NCBI GenBank assembly: GCA_946413585.1
Contig: CAMKLG010000032.1
Span: forward strand, 1-32,909
Origin: an uncultured Bacteroidales bacterium
GTDB taxonomy: Bacteria > Bacteroidota > Bacteroidia > Bacteroidales > WCHB1-69
Reading direction: 5' to 3'
DNA: 32,909 nt
Below the pieces are notes generated by a model that had not been told where the DNA came from, ran no database searches, and worked only from the letters and a program-made list of their open reading frames with translations. The translations under genes were made by a program, and so were the position numbers. Positions 6,610 to 15,826 of this stretch are shown piece after piece. The stretch's first letter is position 1, and each line of letters opens with the position of its first letter.

Positions 6610-9600
6610 ATGAAAAGAGTGAATCAAAGAAATTCTGGAAAGATGATGAATGTGTTTTATAAATTATTGAATGTTAAATTGTTATGTGAAAAATTGCTGA
6701 TTGGAGTGTTGTTAATCGTTGTCATGGTGCCGGTGGAGGCGCAAACCACGGTTGTTTTCACAGGAAAGGACAATCATGGCGGCTTTTTGCCACTTCACCA
6801 TGTTGTGGCGGAAAACCTCTCTCAGGGATGGACCGACACGCTATACTACCCAGACACTATCATGATGCTGACCAACGTGGGGATTCCCGAGCATCATGAA
6901 GGGGAGCGATTTTCACTGTCGCAGAACACTCCGAACCCTTTCAACGGGGTCACAGACTTCACCTTGACACTGCCAAGTCCTGAGCAGGTCTTCATCGAAG
7001 TCGTGGACCTCGTCGGGCGCAAGGTGACGGCGCTTGCACAGCGGTTGGATGCTGGCAGTCACGCTTTCCGGGTGTGGCTGAATACGCCGCAGCAGTACAT
7101 CCTGACGGTGCGTACTTCGCGGGATGTTGCCACCATCAAGATGTTGAACAACGGTGGTGTCGGAGCCGAACGTATCGCCTATATCGGGGCGCTGGAATGG
7201 CGGAAACACGGCACACGCAACGACTTGCCCTATACGATTGGCGATATGATGCGCAGCACGGGCTATTATCTGTTGGAAAATGGCCAATATTTGGCCAGTG
7301 AGGTCGTGGAGCAGGCATTGGACGGAAGTTGTACGGTGGATTTGGTTTTCGATCTTTTTGCCACGGTCATCAACGATGGTCATTATGTGAATGTTGGTAC
7401 TTTTTTCATCCCCGATGGAATAGAGTGCAACGGAAATTGCGTCTGCGAAATCCCTTTGAATGTAAACAGTTACGATGTTGGAAGAACTATCCAGAGTGTC
7501 AGCGACATTCAGTATGTGAGGCTCAAGATGGAACACTCCTATCTCGGTGACTTGTGGATTCAGTTGGAATGTCCTAACGGGCAGTCGGCCACGCTGTTGA
7601 ATAAGTATGGAACGGGGTCCTCCGGATGCTCCTCCCAGATTCCTTCTGCTGATTGGGGCTGGGACCAAGAGGGGAGTCCCAATGCGTATTTGGGTCTTTA
7701 TTATGAACCGGACGGTTTCGATAAGTGCGACCCTGCCGAGAATCCCATGGGTACCTGCTGGAATTACTGTTGGACGGATGACAACACCCATGGGCAGACC
7801 TTCTCTTGTGGGATGGGTTACATATACGAAGCCTGCAATCGCATTACGGCCAACAACCCTAACGACCATCTCGGAAGTGGCACGGGAATGCGCTATGTGG
7901 ATACCTCCGATGTGGCAAACCGCTTGAATTTCTTTCATCCTGCACACTCTTTTTCCAACCTTATAGGTTGTCCGATGAACGGGGTGTGGCATATCCGCAT
8001 CATTGATGGATATTCGGGTGACAATGGTTATGTGGAGGAGGCGGAATTGGTGCTCGTTGAAGACACTTTGGTGGTGAGTTTTGAGACACCGACGGTGATG
8101 ACAGGAAACGGCTCGAATATAACTTATGGGGAGGCTGTTTGCGAAGGGGTTGTCATTGCGGATGGCCTCTCCCCGGTGACGGCAAGGGGCATTTGCTGGA
8201 GCACTTCCCCCAATCCAACCCTTTCTGATTCACACACGGACGAGGGACCAGGCGTGGGGCCATTCACTTCCACGCTCACTGATCTCACCCCCGGCGTTCT
8301 CTATTCCTATCGAGCATACGCCACGAATGCCATGGGAACGGGTTATGGCGATGTCGCGCAGTTGACGGCAATGCCTAACACGGTTCCCGTTGTGACGACC
8401 TTGCCAGTTTCCGACAATGCCGGCTATACGGTGACCTGTGGCGGAGTTGTCACCGATGATGGAGGATTGCCCATCTTGGAACAGGGACTCTGCTGGAGTA
8501 CAAGCAGCAATCCCACAATCGTCGGCAACCACTGTGTGGATTATTCCGGACTTGACACGTTCAGCTGTCAGGTTACGGGGTTGACACCAGGAACCAACTA
8601 CTATATCAGGGCATACGCCACCAACGCTATCGGCACCAGCTATGGCAACAACGTTTCCATCCAAACTGCTTATCTTTTGAACAGTCATGTGCTGAGTCTG
8701 TCGGACATCACCAATGTCTCGGTTGTGGCCACGGCGCGCTTGATGAATTTCAACACCAGTAATACCGCCAAGGGATTTTGCTGGAGCACTTCCCCCGACC
8801 CGACTATGGCTGATAATTACTTGTTGAACACCCAATACTTGGGCAGCTCGATTGACTTTACAAGTACGATAACCGGATTGGATCCCGGCACAACCTACTA
8901 TGTTCGTAGTTTTGCCACGAATAATGTCGGCACCCAATACAGTTCTAACCAAAAGGTGTTCACCACCTTGGCGTTGCCCTTGGTAGAGACAGACTCCGTG
9001 CTGATTCTTGCGGACTCGGTGGTGATGACGGGTGCCAATATTCTTCACAACGGCTATTTGCCTATTATCGGGGCTGGGGTTTGTTGGTCCACGACACCGA
9101 ATCCCACGGACACGAATGATCATTTCGCTGTCACGGACACCATTGGGAATTCTCTTGTGACGTTGTCATGGCTTTCTCCCGACTCCATCTATTATTTGCG
9201 GGCCTATGCCACGAACAGTGCTGGGACCAGCTATGGACAGGAGTACGTGTTCCGGCCCAAAGTATCTTACGGGCAACCTTGTCCGGGTGCAGAAACAGTC
9301 ACGGACTACGACGGAAACGTTTACAACACGGTGCTGTTGGGCACACAGTGTTGGATGGGGGCGAACCTGCGCACCACCCACTTCGCTGACGGCACAGCCA
9401 TAGCTTTGGGCAGCCAGGAGGCCAATTTCACTAGTTACAGGTATTACCCCAACAACGACAGTAGCTTGGTGGATGTATATGGTTACATGTACAACTGGCA
9501 TGCCGCCATGCACGGTGCGGGTGCCACCAACGCCTCCCCGTCGGGGATTCAAGGGGCCTGTCCCGACGGATGGCATCTGCCAAGCCGCCCCGAGTGGGTG

Positions 9601-9951
9601 ACCTTGCGCTTATATCTTGGCAACCAGAGCCAGTACCGCTGCGCCGATTACACTGCATCCATTGCCAAGTCGCTGGCCTCCACCACGGGATGGAAAAGCT
9701 ATTCTGCCAACTGTGCAGTGGGAAATATCCAAGCGGCGAACAACGAAACGGGGTTCAATGCATATCCAGCCGGTGGCGAATACATGCATTTTGGCCAATC
9801 TGCTGCATTCTGGACCACATCGTCCACCTACAGTACAGCTTATGGTGGATACGCCTATCTCTTTGAATTGACTTATTCCAGTGCGGAATTATCTGACTGG
9901 AGTCAGAATCAATGGTTTCAATGGCATTCTGTTCGTTGTGTGAAAAATTAA
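6610..9951 (+). CDS. Secreted modular protein: T9SS-like module, P-like domain, four FN3-like repeats, FISUMP domain
   Basis: From ATG 6610 the product is 1113 aa. A signal peptide ends near VEA|Q (residue 44). Residues ~102-180 (SLSQNTPNPFNG ... VVDLVGRKVTAL ... GSHAFRVWL) look like a T9SS type A sorting module but sit near the N-terminus. A middle region resembles a proprotein-convertase P domain (YVRLKMEHSYLGDLWIQLECPNG ... GVWHIRIIDGYSGDNG). Four repeats of 96-101 residues follow, each with CWSTS.NPT and YYIRAYATNAIGTSYG-like motifs. The C-terminal ~220 residues are a FISUMP domain (DYDGNVYNTVLLGTQCWMGANL, CPDGWHLPSRPEW, ETGFNAYPAGGE, FWTTSS, SVRCVKN). Such proteins are thought to be cell-surface; the ligand is unknown. 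A longer frame from TTG 6571 overlaps the promoter and is rejected. Confidence 0.88.
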   Translation: MKRVNQRNSGKMMNVFYKLLNVKLLCEKLLIGVLLIVVMVPVEAQTTVVFTGKDNHGGFLPLHHVVAENLSQGWTDTLYYPDTIMMLTNVGIPEHHEGERFSLSQNTPNPFNGVTDFTLTLPSPEQVFIEVVDLVGRKVTALAQRLDAGSHAFRVWLNTPQQYILTVRTSRDVATIKMLNNGGVGAERIAYIGALEWRKHGTRNDLPYTIGDMMRSTGYYLLENGQYLASEVVEQALDGSCTVDLVFDLFATVINDGHYVNVGTFFIPDGIECNGNCVCEIPLNVNSYDVGRTIQSVSDIQYVRLKMEHSYLGDLWIQLECPNGQSATLLNKYGTGSSGCSSQIPSADWGWDQEGSPNAYLGLYYEPDGFDKCDPAENPMGTCWNYCWTDDNTHGQTFSCGMGYIYEACNRITANNPNDHLGSGTGMRYVDTSDVANRLNFFHPAHSFSNLIGCPMNGVWHIRIIDGYSGDNGYVEEAELVLVEDTLVVSFETPTVMTGNGSNITYGEAVCEGVVIADGLSPVTARGICWSTSPNPTLSDSHTDEGPGVGPFTSTLTDLTPGVLYSYRAYATNAMGTGYGDVAQLTAMPNTVPVVTTLPVSDNAGYTVTCGGVVTDDGGLPILEQGLCWSTSSNPTIVGNHCVDYSGLDTFSCQVTGLTPGTNYYIRAYATNAIGTSYGNNVSIQTAYLLNSHVLSLSDITNVSVVATARLMNFNTSNTAKGFCWSTSPDPTMADNYLLNTQYLGSSIDFTSTITGLDPGTTYYVRSFATNNVGTQYSSNQKVFTTLALPLVETDSVLILADSVVMTGANILHNGYLPIIGAGVCWSTTPNPTDTNDHFAVTDTIGNSLVTLSWLSPDSIYYLRAYATNSAGTSYGQEYVFRPKVSYGQPCPGAETVTDYDGNVYNTVLLGTQCWMGANLRTTHFADGTAIALGSQEANFTSYRYYPNNDSSLVDVYGYMYNWHAAMHGAGATNASPSGIQGACPDGWHLPSRPEWVTLRLYLGNQSQYRCADYTASIAKSLASTTGWKSYSANCAVGNIQAANNETGFNAYPAGGEYMHFGQSAAFWTTSSTYSTAYGGYAYLFELTYSSAELSDWSQNQWFQWHSVRCVKN
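8089..9261 (+). repeat. Four tandem FN3-like coding repeats (~96-101 codons each)
   Basis: The motif encoding G(I/L/F/V)CWST begins at 8188, 8485, 8773 and 9076, giving periods of 297, 288 and 303 bases. Each unit ends with a segment like YYIRAYATNAIGTSYG. The DNA copies have diverged, so the repeats are old rather than recently duplicated. Confidence 0.8.
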
Positions 9952-9981
9952 TTGAAATTGTTTTGCAAAATGCATCCTAGT

Positions 9982-12900
9982 ATGAAAACCAATTTAATGA
10001 CCGTTATGATGTTGCTGTGCCTATGGCAAGCCGCCATCTTTGCACAGACTGATTCATGTGCCATCACCCAACTGCCCTTCGTAGAGAATTTCGATTCTCT
10101 CCCAGTGGGGAACATCGGGAATAATCCTTGCTGGATATCCTCTCCCGTATTTGTTGATCAGTCTCCTTGTGTTTATGCCCCTTCATGGGCAGGAGGGAAT
10201 AAATGCCTGTGGCTTCGTAGTTACTCTCAGACAAGCATGGTGGTTTTTCCACCAATCTCTGAATACAGCATCAATACCCTGATGATGTCGATGAATGTGC
10301 GAACCAACAATTATGTGGAACTTTTTGAGGTGGGAGTGATGACCGATCCTAACGATTTCAGCACGTTTGTGCCTGTGGATACCATCAAGAATTTCCAGCT
10401 CAACCATTTCGAACTCCATCGGGTTTATTTCAATAACTATGCCGATACGGGACGTTATATAGCCTTTCGTTGGTTTGCCACGGATGTCTCGTACTATGAC
10501 TATTACGCATATGTGGATGACATTGTGGTCGATTTTGGACCCAGCTGTGCTGTGGTGGAACACTTGAGGGTTCAAGACATCACAGGACATTCCGCCAGAA
10601 TCAGCTGGGATAACGGTCCGGTGGGCAACCCGGTGAATCATCAGATTGAGTGTTTCAACACGTTAGATTCCACAATCCTCTATTTTTATACGATTTCAGG
10701 GGAAGAGTTGCTACTGGATGGGTTGAACCCGAGCACTCCGTATGTCGCTAAGGTCTTTAGCTATTGTGATAACGGTTCGGTAAGTGACGTTAATAGCATC
10801 AGCTTCACCACCCAATGCCCGAGTGGTGGCGATTTGGTCTTCGGTCAGGATGATTATTCGCAGGCTCGCAGTTTCCCGAATCACAAGCATTCAGTGACTG
10901 AGGAGATTTATACGGCCAGCGATCTTGGCGGTGCCCGCTGGCTGAATTCCATGTCGTTGCGCTGTGCCACGGCCAACAGCAATCGCAATGTGGCTATTTA
11001 CCTGATGAAAGTGGAGGAGGAAACGCTCACCCATCTGGTCAATGTCACTAGCGATGCCGTAAAGGTTTATGATGGTCTTGTTCCAGTCACTGCAGGTTGG
11101 ATGACCATTCCCTTTTTTCATGATTACTACTATGACGGCACCTCTAATCTTCTGATGGTGATTCATGACAAGACCAATGCATACGGCGCAAACAGTCCGA
11201 ATGCGTTTTTTTGCATGAGTGAGCCGACCGGTAATGCGGTGTTTGTGGCTAAGAACGACAATATCGGCATCAATCCCATGTATGCTGCCAACTTCAATGG
11301 CACCATTTATCATTTTAGACACCAAATCATTTTCGGAGATGTCTGTGACAACACACCCGATTGTGTCGCACCATACGCGAATGTCACGAATATCACCTCC
11401 ACTTCTGCGAATGTGGAGCTATTACCAGGAGCATCCGAGAATGCTTGGAGAGTGGAGTACCGAAAATCTTCCGACACGCTTTGGACCGTTATGGATACCG
11501 TTTATTCCACATCTTTCCAGCTGAACTCACTGAACCCTAATTCCCGTTATCTTGTCCGCATCCGGCCACACTGCAGTGACACTTTAGAACATTGGTCCAC
11601 GCGCACTTTCACCACAGAATGCGGTCCGTTAGCCCAAATTCCGATTTGCTATTCCTTTGAGGAAAACTTGTCCTTGGAGGAGGGAAGTGCATTCCCGTTA
11701 TGCTGGCAGCGACACAGCTCCAGCGAGAGTAACACGGTCAGTGTGGTGACAGATATTGCACAGGCATACAGTGGTGAACATTGTTTGCATTTTCCAGCCA
11801 TAACAAATGGTGTCACATACGCTGTGTTGCCGGAAATGGCTAACAGTGTCTCCATCGACAGTCTTCAGGTGAAGTTCTATTTGTCGCACAACGGTAGCGG
11901 AAGTCTCGAAATCGGGGTGATGAGCGATCCGATGGATACGGCCTCTTTCGTGTCGTTGGGTCAGATTACCCCATTTGCCTACGGTGCATACGAAATGGTA
12001 TCCTATCCCCTGAACGGATATAATGGAACGGGACACTATGTCGCCTTCCGCGTGACTGGTGCTACAGGTGACGGGATTAAGATTGATGACCTCACATTAG
12101 ACTATCCCAGTGGATGCTTTATACCCTTGAATGTGACGGTTGAAGAGGTGGAACCGTTCTCCGCCACGATCGGTTGGCAAGAGTTTGGCGCATCCCAAGA
12201 GTGGGAAATTGAGTACAGTACCGCCAACTTCACTCCTGGTGCCGGGACGCGTATCACGGCAATGGGTAATCCGTGGACGCTCACTGGGCTGCAGGCTGAC
12301 CACAATTATTATTTCTACGTTCGCAGCAAATGTGACACAGATTCTTACAGCGATTGGACGAACATCTACACCTTCACCACACCGTGCTATGAAATCGACC
12401 ATTTCCCGTTCACGGAAGACTTCAATAACGGAACCCATGACCTTCCAGAATGCTGGGGAGGGGTGGGTACCCAATACCTTGAAGTCCAATTCGGGAATAT
12501 GGCTCCTGGTTCTGGTGGCTATTTGTGTTTCATTTATTATACAGGCATCGCCGTCATGCCAAGATTGGCCGATTATGACACCAACGGTAATCCTATCGAC
12601 ATCCGATACCTTAAGCTGAATTTGGACGTGAACTATTACGACAACGATGACCATGTCACAGTGGGGGTTATGACCGACCCGAACGACGCGAGCACTTTCC
12701 AGCCTGTGAAAGAGATCAATGTCGGATATGACTACTCTACAAATTTTAGGCATGATTCGGTTTTCTTTTTCTCTTATGCAGGCACTGGTCGCTACATTGC
12801 CATCAAGAACAAATACGCCTCCTACGCAACGGTGGACAATATTGTCATCTCCCAATTCAACTATGACTGCGCCCCACCCGCCGATTTGTCCTTGGAACAG

Positions 12901-15717
12901 GTTAGCAGCGGTTCCGCATTGGTCACTTGGCAGGCAGGAGCAGTGGGCGACGCGCAGGAATACACGCTGCAATATAGTACTCGGGGCGACAGTGCATGGA
13001 CCACCATCGACCATCTGACCAGTCCTTCGTTTTTCCTGACCGGTTTGATACCTCGCACATGGTACGATGTGCGTGTGAAGTCATTCTGCTCGGACAGCAC
13101 ATGTGGAGATTGGGCCATCACCTCTTTCCAAACGGAATGTTTTTCGGGCGGCTACGATACCATCGGGAACAGCCCGAACCACTCTAATTGGATGCACACT
13201 TGGGACTACAGCGTCACTCGCCAACTTTATTTTCCCGAAGAAATAGGAGGTTCAGGAAATCTCTACTCTGTTTCATTTCATCTTTATCACCCTACTATAC
13301 TTCAACGCGACTGGAAATTGTTCCTTCAATACACCAACCAAAGTGATTTCTACTCGAATTCCACCCCGTTTGATAACCTCCCATCCACCCAGGTCTATGC
13401 AGGTACCGTGGACTTCCACGACGGTTGGGTCACTCTCTATTTCGACACCCCGTTCTACTACAACGGCACATCCAATCTGGTGCTCACCATTCAAGACACC
13501 ACTGGAACGGCAGCATCTCCCTCCAATCATTTTTACTATGGCTATTGCAGCCATATCGCGACTGCAACGGGGCATGTTAACACCTTAGACACTCCGTTCA
13601 CTTCTAATATGAATGTGTGGATGTACGACCAAGGTCGCCTTGACGTGATTTTCCAGACTGACTGCGACGCTTCCGTCACTTGCGGAGCCCCGAACTTGCT
13701 AGTAGATAGCGTTGGTGGCAATGGAGCCCGTCTCATCTGGGCGGCCGCATATCAGGAGAATCAGTGGGAACTGGAATACAAGGCGACTACCGATACCGTT
13801 TGGACGACTTACAGTAACCCTACGGGATTTCAAGTCACCCTGACAGGTCTTCTGATGAATACCTCCTATACGGTCCGGATGCGGTCGGTCTGCGACACCG
13901 GAAATTATAGCGAATGGACAACCCGTTCCTTTATGACGGGTTGTGGCGATATAGTCCAAATCCCATACGAGGTTGATTTTGAGACGTTTGTGCCGATTGG
14001 CTTACAGAATTATGTGGAATGCTGGCAGCGATTGGAACAAACTGCTTATGTTGTCAACGGTCAAGGAACTACACCAGACGTAACGAACAACCACTGTCTG
14101 CAGATGACCTACAATGCCAGCACGCAACCGTATGCTTTGGCCATTCTTCCGCGTCTTGACAGCACTTTTGTTATCCAAGATTTGGCGGTTATATTGAATA
14201 TGAAGTCTGTGAATGGTAACTCCATTTTGGAAGTAGGTTTGATGGACGATGCGATGGACACGGCATCTTTTGTGATAGTAGATACATTGATGCCCAGTAC
14301 GAATTCGTGGTCACAGGTCTTCATCCCATTGGCCAGTTATGCAGGCAACGGTCGCCATATCGCATTGCGTGTGCGAAACGGTTCCCTCTATGTGGATGAC
14401 CTTCAGCTTCGAGAAGTGTCTGCTTGCGAATCGCCAATAAATATTGTGGTTGGAAATGTTTCAAACGAATCTGCTGATTTGTCATGGACGGATGTTTCGG
14501 GTACGACGATTTGGATGGTGGAGTACGGCACGACTGGTTTTGCGCCCGGCACCGGTGTGCAGCTCTATGTCACGAATCCGAATGTGAGCCTCACGGGGCT
14601 GCTGTCGGCCACGACCTATACGGTTTATGTGTCGGCCGACTGCGGAAATACCGTGAGCGACCTCGTGTCTGTTGAGTTCACTACCTTATGTGGTGATGTG
14701 CCTCTTCCGTATTATCAGGATTTTGAAAACAGTGGGACATTCCCTGAATGTTGGAGTATGCAATATGTGAATGGCACGAGAAATTGGAGTGTTGTTACCC
14801 CGCAGTCTAATCCTACAGGTGCACATAGTGGGACAAAAGCTATCTCGTTAAAAAACAACAGCTACACGCCCGAGACCACCATGCTGGTTACCCCGCAGTT
14901 GCGTCTGCTCGATGTGAGTCAGCCCAGACTGCGTTTTTGGCATACACAGGCGAAGTGGGGTAACGATCAGGATACGCTGATGATTCTCTATCGGACTTCG
15001 GAAACAGACCCATGGATAGCGATCACCCACTATAGTAACAATATCCCTACGTGGACAGTGGACTCCCTGTTGTTGCCGAATCCCACCAACACCTACCAGA
15101 TTGCTTTCCAAGGCACCGTACGATGGGGCTATGGTATCTATTTGGATGATGTCACCGTTTTGGGGGATGCCATCGTGGAGCCAGATCCTTGCGACACGCC
15201 TTCTTCACTTACCGTCGACGAAATTGGCAACGAATACCTTACTGTCGATTGGGCGCAAGACGGCGAATACGACTATTGGGCCGTCATGTATCGTCCGCTC
15301 GAAACACCCGATTGGGACACCCTTCTCACGACTGTCCATCCTGTCACTATCAACGGTTTACAGGGACTAACAACTTACGAAATCTATGTGGTGAATTATT
15401 GTGAAGATGGCATTCCCGCCAATTCCGATACTATTGCGGCAACGACTACGAATATCGGCATCGCGGACTATGACCGCTACGTCAAGATTTACCCGAATCC
15501 CACCACGGACGTGATCAATGTAGAATGTACAATGGACTATGCACATTGGGGTGGGGCAATCGAGGTCGTGGATGTGTTCGGTAAGACCGTTGTAGGGCTG
15601 CCGCATTGCGACAGCCCTACAGCCCGGATCGATATTTCGGACCTCGCCGCCAGCATCTATTTCGTGCGCATCGCCACTGATCGAGGAATGGTGACGAAAC
15701 CTTTCGTGAAACAATGA
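9982..15717 (+). CDS. Giant T9SS-secreted modular protein with alternating jelly-roll and FN3 domains
   Basis: From ATG 9982 the product is 1911 aa, with a signal peptide ending near IFA|Q (residue 21). Modules alternate: five jelly-roll/MAM-like units beginning F.E.F.....P.CW (near nt 10078, 11647, 12411, 13966, 14710), most with a VGVMTDPNDFSTF-like motif; two units of a second type (near 10840 and 13142, containing WL/YYNGTSNLVLTIQD-like strands); and seven FN3-like units bounded by cysteines, each ending FTT.C-like. A canonical type A T9SS sorting domain closes the protein (VKIYPNPTTDVINVE ... IEVVDVFGKTV ... ISDLAASIYFVRI ... KPFVKQ, residues ~1828-1911). The product should be exported, cleaved and attached at the surface or released. 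It lies 30 bp after the FISUMP gene and is probably co-transcribed. An upstream TTG at 9952 and ATG at 9970 are alternative starts. Confidence 0.9.
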   Translation: MKTNLMTVMMLLCLWQAAIFAQTDSCAITQLPFVENFDSLPVGNIGNNPCWISSPVFVDQSPCVYAPSWAGGNKCLWLRSYSQTSMVVFPPISEYSINTLMMSMNVRTNNYVELFEVGVMTDPNDFSTFVPVDTIKNFQLNHFELHRVYFNNYADTGRYIAFRWFATDVSYYDYYAYVDDIVVDFGPSCAVVEHLRVQDITGHSARISWDNGPVGNPVNHQIECFNTLDSTILYFYTISGEELLLDGLNPSTPYVAKVFSYCDNGSVSDVNSISFTTQCPSGGDLVFGQDDYSQARSFPNHKHSVTEEIYTASDLGGARWLNSMSLRCATANSNRNVAIYLMKVEEETLTHLVNVTSDAVKVYDGLVPVTAGWMTIPFFHDYYYDGTSNLLMVIHDKTNAYGANSPNAFFCMSEPTGNAVFVAKNDNIGINPMYAANFNGTIYHFRHQIIFGDVCDNTPDCVAPYANVTNITSTSANVELLPGASENAWRVEYRKSSDTLWTVMDTVYSTSFQLNSLNPNSRYLVRIRPHCSDTLEHWSTRTFTTECGPLAQIPICYSFEENLSLEEGSAFPLCWQRHSSSESNTVSVVTDIAQAYSGEHCLHFPAITNGVTYAVLPEMANSVSIDSLQVKFYLSHNGSGSLEIGVMSDPMDTASFVSLGQITPFAYGAYEMVSYPLNGYNGTGHYVAFRVTGATGDGIKIDDLTLDYPSGCFIPLNVTVEEVEPFSATIGWQEFGASQEWEIEYSTANFTPGAGTRITAMGNPWTLTGLQADHNYYFYVRSKCDTDSYSDWTNIYTFTTPCYEIDHFPFTEDFNNGTHDLPECWGGVGTQYLEVQFGNMAPGSGGYLCFIYYTGIAVMPRLADYDTNGNPIDIRYLKLNLDVNYYDNDDHVTVGVMTDPNDASTFQPVKEINVGYDYSTNFRHDSVFFFSYAGTGRYIAIKNKYASYATVDNIVISQFNYDCAPPADLSLEQVSSGSALVTWQAGAVGDAQEYTLQYSTRGDSAWTTIDHLTSPSFFLTGLIPRTWYDVRVKSFCSDSTCGDWAITSFQTECFSGGYDTIGNSPNHSNWMHTWDYSVTRQLYFPEEIGGSGNLYSVSFHLYHPTILQRDWKLFLQYTNQSDFYSNSTPFDNLPSTQVYAGTVDFHDGWVTLYFDTPFYYNGTSNLVLTIQDTTGTAASPSNHFYYGYCSHIATATGHVNTLDTPFTSNMNVWMYDQGRLDVIFQTDCDASVTCGAPNLLVDSVGGNGARLIWAAAYQENQWELEYKATTDTVWTTYSNPTGFQVTLTGLLMNTSYTVRMRSVCDTGNYSEWTTRSFMTGCGDIVQIPYEVDFETFVPIGLQNYVECWQRLEQTAYVVNGQGTTPDVTNNHCLQMTYNASTQPYALAILPRLDSTFVIQDLAVILNMKSVNGNSILEVGLMDDAMDTASFVIVDTLMPSTNSWSQVFIPLASYAGNGRHIALRVRNGSLYVDDLQLREVSACESPINIVVGNVSNESADLSWTDVSGTTIWMVEYGTTGFAPGTGVQLYVTNPNVSLTGLLSATTYTVYVSADCGNTVSDLVSVEFTTLCGDVPLPYYQDFENSGTFPECWSMQYVNGTRNWSVVTPQSNPTGAHSGTKAISLKNNSYTPETTMLVTPQLRLLDVSQPRLRFWHTQAKWGNDQDTLMILYRTSETDPWIAITHYSNNIPTWTVDSLLLPNPTNTYQIAFQGTVRWGYGIYLDDVTVLGDAIVEPDPCDTPSSLTVDEIGNEYLTVDWAQDGEYDYWAVMYRPLETPDWDTLLTTVHPVTINGLQGLTTYEIYVVNYCEDGIPANSDTIAATTTNIGIADYDRYVKIYPNPTTDVINVECTMDYAHWGGAIEVVDVFGKTVVGLPHCDSPTARIDISDLAASIYFVRIATDRGMVTKPFVKQ
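15591..15621. repeat. Palindromic repeat copy 1, in frame within the T9SS sorting domain
   Basis: A 31-bp imperfect palindrome with arms TGTAGGGCTG and CAGCCCTACA around CCGCATTGCGA. It lies wholly within the 1911-aa gene and is read as V-G-L-P-H-C-D-S-P-T. Copy 2 lies 101 bp downstream and matches the reverse complement of this copy at 30 of 31 positions. Confidence 0.85.
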
Positions 15718-15722
15718 CCGTA

Positions 15723-15753
15723 TGTAGGGCTGTCGCATTGCGGCAGCCCTACA
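15723..15753. repeat. Palindromic repeat copy 2, just after the giant gene
   Basis: A 31-bp palindrome with arms TGTAGGGCTG and CAGCCCTACA around TCGCATTGCGG, starting five bases after the TGA stop. It differs from copy 1 at two positions read directly, but at only one (central) position in inverted orientation, so the two copies are best seen as inverted. Confidence 0.85.
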
Positions 15754-15760
15754 GGATAAA

Positions 15761-15797
15761 AAAAACATCCGTCTGAATCAGGCGGATGTTTTTTTAT
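15761..15797. terminator. Bidirectional rho-independent terminator between convergent genes
   Basis: The stem CATCCGTCTG/CAGGCGGATG (10 pairs including one T-G wobble) with loop AAT is flanked by A-rich sequence on the left and a T run on the right. It can therefore end the plus-strand giant gene and the minus-strand rnfBC transcript. Confidence 0.92.
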
Positions 15798-15826
15798 ACG
15801 GTATGCAGACCGTGTGAGAAATGTCC

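Noticed and set aside
6913..7992. 359-codon minus-strand frame opposite the FISUMP gene
   Set aside because: No domain or signal and wholly antisense to a well-supported gene; long antisense frames arise easily from its codon use.
12097..13014. 305-codon minus-strand frame within the giant gene
   Set aside because: It is antisense to recognised jelly-roll and FN3 units and has no recognisable motif.
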